Below the pieces are notes generated by a model. It was not told the DNA's origin. It saw only the letters and a list, made by a program, of their open reading frames with translations, and did not search any database. From Thiolapillus brandeum (GTDB lineage: Bacteria > Pseudomonadota > Gammaproteobacteria > Chromatiales > Chromatiaceae), in assembly GCA_011051425.1 (NCBI GenBank), contig DRLF01000381.1, forward strand, positions 1-6,261: a stretch of 6,261 nt of DNA. The letters run 5' to 3'. Position numbers and translations under genes: made by a program. This document shows positions 1-6,112 of this stretch, one piece after another (position 1 is the first letter of the stretch; the number at the start of each line of letters is the position of its first letter).

Positions 1-1132
1 GGTGCATCTCGGGAGAAACATGAATGTTGTCCAACAGCCTGTCCGTATCCACATGGGAAGCAACGAATTCCATGGTGTGCTCGATGCGCGCCCTGTCGTT
101 CCGCGGCAGTCCCACATCCATGCGCGCCACCCTGTTGGCCGTGGTATAGGTGTTCCAGGGGGTGGAGAGCAATGCCAGGCCGGAGTCGAAAGCCGTGGCG
201 CAGAGCCTGCGCACGCCTTCATCCGGCTGCAGCCCACCGGTCAGCAGTACACCGGCCAGGTCGCTGCCGTTGCGTTCCGCCAGCGCGCAGGCCAGCAGAA
301 TGTCTTCCCTGTCACCCGGCACGATAACCAGCGCACCCGGTTCCAAACCATACAGCATGTTCGGCACGGTTCTCGCCACCATGAGGATATGCCGCACCCG
401 GCGATGCCCCATGTGCCCTGCCTCCAGCACATCCAGCCTCAGCGATGTGACCACGTCAGCCACCCTTGGCGCGATCAGTTTCGTTTGCCAGGGAATACAA
501 CCGATCAGAGGGATTTCCTCCACCAGCGCCGGCAGGCTGTCGACATAGTCGCCACAGTTTCTCAGCGAGGCATGCACAGCGTGTGCCGAAGCCACCTGCA
601 GACGCTCCACTTCCGGTGCGCCCACCTTGTTGAGAATACAACCCAGAACAGGCACATGACGCTTTTCGAAAGCACGGGCGACCAGCCCCAGGTGTCGGGC
701 CAGCCGTTCCGGCGTTTCACCCGCCGGCGCCGCCACGAAAATCACCTGGGCACCCAGGTTTCTGGCAAGCGCCGCATTCACCGGACCGGCATAATCACCG
801 GCGTTGTCGGGCGCCACGCCCTCGATGAGCTCTATGTCCACATCATCGGCAACAGCCTGCTGGAAACCGATTACCCGTTCCATCAGACCGTCCTCGCCAT
901 CATCGTCCAGCAGACGGTGGGCTTCGGACAGACTGATAGGATCAGGATGGTCGAGGCCAAGCACCTCGCGGGCAATGCCGATGGTGCGGTCTTCATTGCC
1001 GTCTTCCACCGGGCTGATGGGTTTCATCAGCCCCACCCGAGCACCCGTGCGTTCCAGCCCGTGATAGATACCCAGCAGCACGGATGTGATGCCTGCACGG
1101 CGTGATATGGGCGCCAGCAATATACGGTTCAT
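1..1132 (-). CDS. pta: Phosphate acetyltransferase, long form, N-terminal 377 residues (cut by window edge)
   Basis: Pta interconverts acetyl-CoA plus phosphate and acetyl-phosphate plus CoA in the cytoplasm. The minus-strand frame is open from ATG at 1132 to the window edge, giving 377 codons of an expected ~700. Residues 1-170 match the dethiobiotin-synthetase-like (AAA_26) domain: MNRILLAPIS, GITSV, LMKPIS, ELIEGVAP and GCILNKVGAP. Residues ~208-330 match the regulatory DRTGG region: IPLIGCIPW, APRVADVV, RRVRHILMVART, PGDRED and GVLLTGG. EFVASHVDTD near residue 360 corresponds to the linker seen in E. coli Pta. The catalytic PTA_PTB domain would lie outside the window. The start is supported by an AGGAG at 1144-1140, 7 nt upstream, and by an ATGA overlap with the ackA stop, so the two are probably translationally coupled. 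One oddity is that the P-loop-like segment, PTGxxVGLTS in E. coli, is degenerate here (PISRRAGITS). Confidence 0.95.
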   Translation of the reverse strand, partial: MNRILLAPISRRAGITSVLLGIYHGLERTGARVGLMKPISPVEDGNEDRTIGIAREVLGLDHPDPISLSEAHRLLDDDGEDGLMERVIGFQQAVADDVDIELIEGVAPDNAGDYAGPVNAALARNLGAQVIFVAAPAGETPERLARHLGLVARAFEKRHVPVLGCILNKVGAPEVERLQVASAHAVHASLRNCGDYVDSLPALVEEIPLIGCIPWQTKLIAPRVADVVTSLRLDVLEAGHMGHRRVRHILMVARTVPNMLYGLEPGALVIVPGDREDILLACALAERNGSDLAGVLLTGGLQPDEGVRRLCATAFDSGLALLSTPWNTYTTANRVARMDVGLPRNDRARIEHTMEFVASHVDTDRLLDNIHVSPEMH

Positions 1133-2334
1133 GGTGATTCTCCTGCTATCAGCGATACGGCGCCCCGCGCCAGCATGACCTCCTCATCGGTGGGTATGAC
1201 GCGCACATCGGGCGCATTTTTTGGTGATATCCGCCCATCACTGTCTTCGCCATGCACCTCGTTTTTCTGTTTATCCAGGACAAAGCCCAGCGGCTCCAGC
1301 CAGGCCAGGGTGCGTTTCCGGACCAGCACGCTGTTTTCACCGATGCCGCCGGAAAACACCAGTGCATCCAGTGGTGCACAGGATACTGTCAGCGCGGCAA
1401 CAGATTTTGCCAGGCGGAAGCAGAACACTTCGATGGCAAGTTCCGCCTGCCGATTGCCGGTCCGGGCCGATTCCTCCAGGGTACGCATGTCATTGCTCAG
1501 CCCCGAAAGCCCCAGCAATCCGCTCTGGTGGTTGAGCAGTTCATCCGTCTCTTCCGGGCTATAGCCCATGTGTTCGAGCAAATGCAGGATCAGCCCGGGA
1601 TCGAGATCGCCACTGCGCGTCCCCATGACCAGGCCTTCCAGGGGCGTCAGCCCCATAGTGGTATCCACGGAACGCCCCCGGCGGATGGCACAGGCGCTGC
1701 AGCCATTGCCCAAGTGTACCGTCAGCAGGTTCGTTTTTTCAACAGCTTGCCCCAGGCGTCTGGCTGCCTCCAGCATGAGATAGTGGTGGCTGGTGCCATG
1801 AAAACCGTAACGCCGCAGCTGCTGCTGTTCGTACAGCCCATAGGGAATGGCATAAAGGTAAGCCGTTTCGGGCAGCGTCTGGTGAAAGGCCGTGTCGAAT
1901 ACCACCACCTGAGGCAACCCGGGAAAATGCTTTGTGGCAGCATGAATACCCTGCAGGTTGGCAGGGTTATGCAGGGGCGCCAGCCCGGAACAGGCTTCGA
2001 TTTTCTGCAACACTTCTTCATCCACCAGCACGGGGCAGTGGAAATATTCACCACCATGCACGACACGATGGGACACGGCGATGATGCGGCCGTTCAACTC
2101 CTGTTCAGCAGCAAGATGTGTAGCGAAGACCTCGAAAGCCTGTCCATGGTCGGCATCTGACAGACCAATGCGGGTTTCTCCCATCTCCTGTGATCGGATT
2201 TCCATGCTGGCCTTGGGAGTGAACAGGCGTTCGGCCAGCGCTTCGATGACACGCTCGCCGCTTTTTGACTCCACCACCGCCAGCTTGAGCGAAGACGATC
2301 CGCAGTTGACGACCAGCACAAGAGAACTGTTCAA
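1129..2334 (-). CDS. ackA: Acetate kinase
   Basis: AckA transfers phosphate between acetyl-phosphate and ADP, making acetate and ATP, or runs in reverse to activate acetate. It is a cytoplasmic ASKHA-fold enzyme. The product is 401 aa, normal for the family. Diagnostic segments, numbered from the upstream TTG at 2340 (subtract 2 for the start chosen here), are VVNCGSSSLK with the conserved Asn12, HRVVHGG (Arg92), VVFDTAFH (Asp149), GFHGTSHHY (His181), VHLGNG, MGTRSGDLDPG (Arg242), FSGGIGENS and IPTDEE near the C-terminus. No catalytic position looks lost. No ATG is available. TTG at 2334 is preferred because GGAG lies 9 nt upstream and because the resulting MNSS-LVLVVNCGSSSLK aligns without a gap to the E. 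coli start MSSK-LVLVLNCGSSSLK. TTG at 2340 has the same SD only 3 nt away. The stop overlaps the pta start, giving the usual ackA-pta operon order. Confidence 0.97.
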   Translation of the reverse strand: MNSSLVLVVNCGSSSLKLAVVESKSGERVIEALAERLFTPKASMEIRSQEMGETRIGLSDADHGQAFEVFATHLAAEQELNGRIIAVSHRVVHGGEYFHCPVLVDEEVLQKIEACSGLAPLHNPANLQGIHAATKHFPGLPQVVVFDTAFHQTLPETAYLYAIPYGLYEQQQLRRYGFHGTSHHYLMLEAARRLGQAVEKTNLLTVHLGNGCSACAIRRGRSVDTTMGLTPLEGLVMGTRSGDLDPGLILHLLEHMGYSPEETDELLNHQSGLLGLSGLSNDMRTLEESARTGNRQAELAIEVFCFRLAKSVAALTVSCAPLDALVFSGGIGENSVLVRKRTLAWLEPLGFVLDKQKNEVHGEDSDGRISPKNAPDVRVIPTDEEVMLARGAVSLIAGESP

Positions 2335-2343
2335 GATCAAACA

Positions 2344-2347
2344 CTCC
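2344..2347 (-). promoter_or_regulatory. Ribosome binding site deciding the ackA start
   Basis: GGAG on the minus strand is followed by 9 nt and then TTG at 2334. The same GGAG is only 3 nt from the in-frame TTG at 2340, too close for normal initiation. This favours the shorter acetate kinase. Confidence 0.55.
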
Positions 2348-2355
2348 GTAGTACA

Positions 2356-2371
2356 GATTTCCCGGAAAATC
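2356..2371. repeat. 16-bp near-perfect palindrome just upstream of ackA
   Basis: GATTTCCCGGAAAATC pairs with itself at 7 of 8 positions; the only mismatch is the pair flanking the central CCGG. It lies 22 bp upstream of the ackA TTG at 2334. A regulator site or a short leader hairpin are both possible. No known operator consensus is recognised. Confidence 0.35.
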
Positions 2372-2375
2372 AGTG

Positions 2376-2394
2376 TGCCACGAGTATGCCACGA
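2376..2394. repeat. Tandem direct repeat TGCCACGA-GTA-TGCCACGA upstream of ackA
   Basis: Two identical 8-bp units at 2376-2383 and 2387-2394 sit 11 bp apart start to start, about one helical turn. That spacing would put both units on one face of the DNA, as expected for a dimeric or cooperative activator site. They lie just upstream of the palindrome at 2356-2371. The role is inferred only from position and spacing. Confidence 0.35.
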
Positions 2395-2487
2395 TCAGCA
2401 ATCCAGGCATTGCGTAACCCCGGATGCTCTCTGGGGGCTGTGTTCCCAACCCGGGCAGAAACAAGGCAACCCCTGACCCTTCCTGCT

Positions 2488-2516
2488 ACCGGCTGTCACC
2501 ACTGAATACAGCCGGT
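2488..2516. repeat. Perfect 9-bp inverted repeat (hairpin) in the gap before ackA
   Basis: ACCGGCTGT at 2488-2496 and ACAGCCGGT at 2508-2516 form a perfect 9-bp stem around an 11-nt loop. On the minus strand the downstream flank is AGCAGGAAGGGTC, with no run of T, so it is not a standard intrinsic terminator. The plus-strand flank also lacks a T run. It could be an operator, an mRNA processing or stabilising hairpin after the alkylsulfatase gene, or a Rho-associated structure. Confidence 0.5.
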
Positions 2517-2615
2517 TCGCCCTGCGGAAAGGTGTCCATCTCTGACTGCAGATATCCGGCAATGGCGCCGGGTATCTTTGGTTCAAGCCCTATTCAAAAT
2601 GAGAGTGCCTGCTTT

Positions 2616-4706
2616 TCAGTCCCAACTTGCCCCGGGCTCTTCCTGTTGAAAGGTTCTCATCTCTGGGCTGAGATGCTTGGCTGCGGTGCCGGGCATCATT
2701 TCGAAACCCAGATCAAAATGCACCAGCAGGGTTTTCAGCTCATCATAGGGTTTGCGGTCACCTTTGAGTACGGCTTTGCCACTCTTGATCTGATCATCGA
2801 AGGACACCGCCCCCATCATGGTCTGCAGCAGGTCTTCCCGGTCGATGGTGATGGTCAGATCCGCGTCATCGGCCTGAAATCCCTCGATGCTTGTCAGCGT
2901 GGCGTTACTCAGCTCCACCACAAACTTCTCATCGTTGTCGGGAGTGATGAGATTGATCTTGAATTGCTTGCCTTCCGCCTTGGCACTGTCCAGGCGAACA
3001 GAGAGGAAATCCAGCCACAGACTGGTGGTCATGGCGCGAATCATGTCGGGACCGGAAGACTTGGGCGATGCACCAGTGGGAATACCATTACGCAATTCAT
3101 AGGCTGCCGCAAGAAAACTGTTACGCACACTGGGGCTTTCCTGCTGATAGCCAATCTGCTCGAACACATCGGCCAGCAGATCTTTGGCTTCGGTGTTTTT
3201 CGGTTCGGCATAAACCAGCTTGTTGAGGATCTCCTGGGCCAGGCGGTATTTGCCCGACTCGTAGAGCTCCCTGCCCTTGGCAATGATGGGCTTGGCGCCG
3301 CCCATCATTTCCACATACAGAGGTGCGGAATCTTCCGGCGAGAGAGGAATCAAAGTCGCAGGATTGCCGTCCCAGTAACCCAGGTAACGGTTGATTACCG
3401 CACGGCTGTTGTGTTCCACCGAGCCATGATAACTGCGCACCGCCCATTGCTTCTGCAGGCTCTCGGGCACTTTGTAGACATTGTGAATCTGGTTGATGGT
3501 GACACCCTGATTCGCCAGATGCAGCACGCCATTGTTCAGATTGGCATAGGTATCGCGCTGGGCACGCATGACTTCCTGCACGCGGTCGTTGCCCCAGCGT
3601 GGCCAGCTGTGGGAAGCAAACATGACTTCAGCATCCTTGCCAAACAGATAAAGTGCCTTGTTGATCTGCTTGGACCATTCCAGCGCATCACGCACCAAGG
3701 CACCACGCAGCGTATAAATATTGTGAATAGTGCCGGTGATGTTCTCGGCCGCCCAGAAGGCTTTCTTGTCCGGGAACCAGGTGTTCATTTCAGCCGGCGC
3801 TTCGGTGCCCGGTGTATTCTGGAACACCATCCTGACGCCGTCGACGGTCATTTCCTGGATATCATCTTTGATGATGACATTGGGTGGAATCAGCCCCAGA
3901 TTGCCCGCCGCGGTGTTCTTGCCGATGGCCTGATCCACATGACCAAAGGGGCTGCGCGGCAACAGTACCCCGTACTGGAAGAACATGCGACGGTTCATGG
4001 CATTTCCGGCGTAGATATTTTCCGCCACTGCATGATCCATGAAGCCCACCGGCGCAATCACCTTCACCTTGCCACTGCGCACATCCGCCTCGTCGACGAC
4101 ACCGCGCACGCCACCGAAATGGTCAGCATGGGAGTGGGAATAGACCACTGCCACAACCGGTCGCTCACCCAGCTGTTCATTGATAAATTTGAGTGCAGCC
4201 GCCGCAGTCTCCTTGGCGGTGAGGGGGTCGAACACGATCCAGCCCGTATCGCCCTTGATAAAACTGATGTTGGCCAGATCATAGCCACGCACCTGATAGA
4301 TGCCAGGTATCACCTCGTAAAGCCCATAGTTCATATTGAGGATGGCCTGACGCTGGAGCGATGGATGAATGCTGTCGAAGTCCTTCCCCTGCAGCAGCCA
4401 TTCATAGCTGCCCATGTCCCAGGCGACGTTACCGGCTTCGGCCATGATCTGTTTGTACTTGGGAGCGGCGATGAAACCTTTTTTCTGCTCTTCGAAATCC
4501 CGTTTGTCCTCGAAAGGCAAAATGGAGCGCTGGTGCTGTTGAGCTTCTACCGTGTATTTTGAAGGCAGTTTGCCCTTGGTATCGAAGTGCTTGCCTTCCA
4601 TGGCATTCGGGTCCGTTTTTACATCGCCCCCGCCCGCCGCGATGGCAGCACCGCCGATGAGTAAACCCAGGCTCAATGCCAGGCTCATGATTCGAATGTT
4701 TTTCAT
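2616..4706 (-). CDS. Periplasmic linear primary alkylsulfatase (SdsA1/YjcS family)
   Basis: This family hydrolyses linear alkyl sulfates such as dodecyl sulfate to alcohol and sulfate through a binuclear zinc site. The product is 696 aa. It begins MKNIRIMSLALSLGLLIGG with an AIA-A cleavage site, so Sec export to the periplasm is expected. The metallo-beta-lactamase domain spans about 130-380, with HSHADH (His191, His193, Asp195, His196), PGTEAPAE (Glu302), AAENITG (Glu321) and ASHSWP (His366). These seven sit at a constant +22 from the SdsA1 ligands as I recall them. The putative sulfate-binding stretch NIYTLR with a nearby Arg (329-339) is also present. A dimerisation domain with YHGSVEHN and LGYWDGNP follows (~385-525), then an SCP2-like C-terminal domain (~570-690). 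ATG at 4706 is chosen over longer frames because AGGA lies 9 nt upstream and the signal peptide begins there. The OMP gene precedes it by 116 bp. Confidence 0.95.
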   Translation of the reverse strand: MKNIRIMSLALSLGLLIGGAAIAAGGGDVKTDPNAMEGKHFDTKGKLPSKYTVEAQQHQRSILPFEDKRDFEEQKKGFIAAPKYKQIMAEAGNVAWDMGSYEWLLQGKDFDSIHPSLQRQAILNMNYGLYEVIPGIYQVRGYDLANISFIKGDTGWIVFDPLTAKETAAAALKFINEQLGERPVVAVVYSHSHADHFGGVRGVVDEADVRSGKVKVIAPVGFMDHAVAENIYAGNAMNRRMFFQYGVLLPRSPFGHVDQAIGKNTAAGNLGLIPPNVIIKDDIQEMTVDGVRMVFQNTPGTEAPAEMNTWFPDKKAFWAAENITGTIHNIYTLRGALVRDALEWSKQINKALYLFGKDAEVMFASHSWPRWGNDRVQEVMRAQRDTYANLNNGVLHLANQGVTINQIHNVYKVPESLQKQWAVRSYHGSVEHNSRAVINRYLGYWDGNPATLIPLSPEDSAPLYVEMMGGAKPIIAKGRELYESGKYRLAQEILNKLVYAEPKNTEAKDLLADVFEQIGYQQESPSVRNSFLAAAYELRNGIPTGASPKSSGPDMIRAMTTSLWLDFLSVRLDSAKAEGKQFKINLITPDNDEKFVVELSNATLTSIEGFQADDADLTITIDREDLLQTMMGAVSFDDQIKSGKAVLKGDRKPYDELKTLLVHFDLGFEMMPGTAAKHLSPEMRTFQQEEPGASWD

Positions 4707-4822
4707 AAATATTTTTCCTGATTGTCGATAAATTTCATTGTCTGCTGATTGCAGGCAAAGCATTCCAAACAAGCCATGAAAACAGTTACAGCAGTAAGTC
4801 AGTGGTGTTACGGGTTCTTGCC
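4707..4822. other. Short spacer between outer-membrane protein and alkylsulfatase genes
   Basis: This 116-base spacer holds the alkylsulfatase SD (AGGA, then 9 nt, then ATG at 4706). No terminator hairpin with a T tract was found, and no strong promoter. Co-transcription of the two genes is the simplest reading. Confidence 0.5.
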
Positions 4823-5614
4823 TTACTGAAGAAACTGCATATTGAGGCCGAAGAAGATCTGCCAGTCAGGTTGGCCAGGACCCCGGTCAGCCACCGAGAA
4901 TTGCGGCTCGAGGAACAGGTTGTACACCGTCTTTTCCTTCTTGAAGACCTTACCGATGCCGATGCCCAACGGAATGCTGTAGTTGTCGTTCTCCAGGTTG
5001 TAGGCCCAGATCCCCGTTGAACGAAGATAAGTACCACCACCCAGTTGCACCATGCCAAAGGGCTGAAAGGCCGCCACATTGACCGTATTCCGATCATCGT
5101 TTCCGGTAAAACTGTGTTGCCAGGTCAACAGATAACCGTACTGAAACACCTTGTTTTCGGCATTGAACAGCACATTGGCCAGTCCGGCGGACCATTTCTC
5201 GCTGCCCAGTGCATCCTTGGTGGCTGTAGGTGCGGATATCTGTGGACCGATGCCAAAACTGACAGCAGGATTGCCGGTATCGAACAGATAGGCAGCAAAG
5301 ATATTGAAGTCACCGATTCCGGTTTCTCTGGAGCTGTCGGGTGGAGTGGGAAAACTGTTTACCGGCAGGGAAGCGCGCATCAGCCAGTTACTCTCGCCAA
5401 TAGAAAACGGCTGGGCATAGCGCATCCAGAACTGGTTGGCGGATTCATCGCTTTCCGTCAGGTTGCCAATGTAATAGTTGTGCATATTGAAGGCCTTCAT
5501 GTTGGCCAGAGGGTTGTTGGCCTGGGCCGCTATGTCTGCTTCACTGGACATGGCAACAGGCGGTATTGTCAATGCCAGACCAAACAATACCTTTTGTAAA
5601 AACGATTTCTTCAT
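4823..5614 (-). CDS. Outer-membrane beta-barrel protein, MetA/'neuromedin U'-like family
   Basis: The 263-aa product has a typical signal peptide ([19 protein letters not shown], cleavage near AMS-S at ~23). A short helix-like stretch ([16 protein letters not shown]) follows, then alternating amphipathic strands. Family landmarks are the start motif [35 protein letters not shown] (99-104), [49 protein letters not shown] and the closing [14 protein letters not shown]. This resembles the bacterial 'neuromedin U'-type and Phenol_MetA_deg (PF13557) barrels, often annotated as transporters. The substrate cannot be read from the sequence. Placement directly before a periplasmic alkylsulfatase suggests, by inference, uptake or binding of an amphiphilic substrate. 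AGGTGG lies 4 nt upstream of ATG, so it is probably well translated. The ATG overlaps the stop of the DUF1254 relic (ATGA). Confidence 0.85.
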   Translation of the reverse strand: MKKSFLQKVLFGLALTIPPVAMSSEADIAAQANNPLANMKAFNMHNYYIGNLTESDESANQFWMRYAQPFSIGESNWLMRASLPVNSFPTPPDSSRETGIGDFNIFAAYLFDTGNPAVSFGIGPQISAPTATKDALGSEKWSAGLANVLFNAENKVFQYGYLLTWQHSFTGNDDRNTVNVAAFQPFGMVQLGGGTYLRSTGIWAYNLENDNYSIPLGIGIGKVFKKEKTVYNLFLEPQFSVADRGPGQPDWQIFFGLNMQFLQ

Positions 5615-5618
5615 TTAT

Positions 5619-5625
5619 CCACCTT
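5619..5625 (-). promoter_or_regulatory. Strong ribosome binding site of the outer-membrane protein gene
   Basis: AAGGTGG on the minus strand is 4 nt from ATG at 5614. It lies inside the last codons of the DUF1254 relic (QKVDK-stop). It probably lets the barrel protein be translated even though the upstream gene no longer delivers ribosomes to this point. Confidence 0.7.
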
Positions 5626-5835
5626 TTGTATATCTGACAATACCCAGGTTTTGTCGAACAGGGGCTTTTCCGTCTCGATGGGCGCGACCAGTAGACAATC
5701 TGGTTCGCGCTGGCACCCGCGCTCAATGCCGCCTGAAACATGCGATCATAGTTGAACGCGGGCATTCCCCATATCACCGCTTGCGCGGCTCTTTGCCCGA
5801 TGATCTGTTGTACATTTTCAGTACGTATATCGCTG

Positions 5836-5845
5836 GCCTGGCCTG
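5836..5845 (-). repeat. Tandem CAGGC duplication at the relic's first frameshift
   Basis: CAGGCCAGGC lies exactly where the signal-peptide frame (TPTAQA) and the DUF1254 frame (SDIRTEN) part. Removing one 5-bp unit joins them as AQA-SDIR, a sensible cleavage region. A slippage duplication is therefore a good explanation for this frameshift. Confidence 0.5.
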
Positions 5846-5910
5846 AGCCGTCGGGGTAACCTGGGCGAACAATGCTGCCGCCATTCTCAATGACACTGTG
5901 TCCTTGAAGA

Positions 5911-5940
5911 GGAAACCGAAAATCGCATTTTTCAGTTTCC
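5911..5940 (-). promoter_or_regulatory. 12-bp leader hairpin upstream of the exported-protein operon
   Basis: On the minus strand GGAAACTGAAAA and TTTTCGGTTTCC flank a 6-nt loop (ATGCGA). All 12 positions pair if one U-G wobble is allowed; on the plus strand the same position is a C-A mismatch. It lies between the candidate promoter and the relic. An RNA leader hairpin and a palindromic operator are both possible. No T run follows directly, so it is not a clear terminator. Confidence 0.45.
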
Positions 5941-5993
5941 GTAGCTGGATATTGTCTCAAGCCAACCCTACACCAACAGACTCAGGTTTATCC

Positions 5994-6024
5994 AGTATAT
6001 CCTACTGCAGCTTATTTTTGTCAA
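5994..6024 (-). promoter_or_regulatory. Candidate sigma70 promoter for the relic, barrel and alkylsulfatase operon
   Basis: On the minus strand TTGACA (6024-6019) is a perfect -35 box, and TATACT (5999-5994) matches the -10 consensus at 5 of 6 positions. The 19-bp spacing is longer than the usual 17, which often goes with a regulated promoter. Transcription would begin near 5987, leaving a leader of about 90 nt that contains the 5911-5940 hairpin. Confidence 0.45.
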
Positions 6025-6035
6025 ATTACGCCATC
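6017..6035. repeat. Direct repeat copy 1, overlapping the minus-strand -35 box
   Basis: TTTGTCAAATTACGCCATC matches the copy at 6113-6131 at 16 of 19 positions, with a core CAAATyACGCCATC matching 13 of 14. The copies start 96 bp apart. This one covers the TTGACA box, so a bound protein would probably block or modulate leftward transcription. Confidence 0.45.
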
Positions 6036-6112
6036 CATCCTAGCAAATCATTGTACCCGCCTATATACCATGTCCTTTACAATGAGGTAAACGCGGTACG
6101 CAAGACTGAATT

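Larger units (their letters stand above)
2335..2615. other. Intergenic gap between alkylsulfatase stop and ackA start
   Basis: No convincing gene was found in these 281 bases. Besides the three repeats listed separately, there is a small CCGGC-6-GCCGG dyad at 2556-2571, again without a T tract. No clear sigma70 promoter for ackA stands out. It is therefore undecided whether ackA-pta has its own promoter here or is reached by read-through from the right. Confidence 0.6.
5611..5896 (-). pseudogene. DUF1254/DUF1214-family gene relic with internal deletion and frameshifts
   Basis: Three pieces in different frames read as one broken exported protein. A signal-peptide-like piece, AAALFAQVTPTAQA, lies at about 5881-5840, with a possible GTG start at 5896 preceded by AAGGA. 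The next frame encodes DIRTENVQQIIGQRAAQAV then IWGMPAFNYDRMF and NQIVYWSRP, ending near 5682; this resembles the N-terminus of DUF1254 proteins (...WGMPAVNYDLM...QIVYWSRPLDWKNQT). A third frame then gives PIETEKPLFDKTW and [14 protein letters not shown], which resembles the C-terminus of the DUF1214 half. The family is usually over 400 residues, so several hundred central residues are missing. The stop (TGA, 5613-5611) overlaps the barrel-protein ATG, so it was once the coupled upstream gene. Family assignment rests on remembered motifs, not a search. An assembly error is the main alternative. Confidence 0.65.

Noticed and set aside
2..1105. Plus-strand open frame of 367 codons opposite pta
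   Set aside because: The minus-strand codons in register with it encode clear Pta motifs. The plus-strand product has no signal, domain or SD.
1252..2160. Plus-strand open frame of 302 codons opposite ackA
   Set aside because: It is an antisense shadow of acetate kinase, which is intact and fully motif-supported.
2556..2571. CCGGC-6-GCCGG dyad as a terminator for the alkylsulfatase gene
   Set aside because: The stem is only 5 bp and has no T tract on the minus strand, so it does not meet the pattern of an intrinsic terminator.
2424..4562. Very long plus-strand open frame (712 codons) opposite the alkylsulfatase
   Set aside because: It is the antisense shadow of a gene with full family motifs. 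Its translation is rich in His, Gln and Arg without recognisable domains.
4707..4772. 22-codon N-terminal extension of the alkylsulfatase frame
   Set aside because: It would bury the signal peptide. ATG at 4706 has an SD and begins a normal signal sequence, so the longer start is not used.
5541..5960. Single intact 139-aa minus-strand protein across the relic
   Set aside because: Only its middle resembles a known family. Its two ends read better in other frames as a signal peptide and a DUF1214 tail, and it would overlap the barrel gene by 74 bases.
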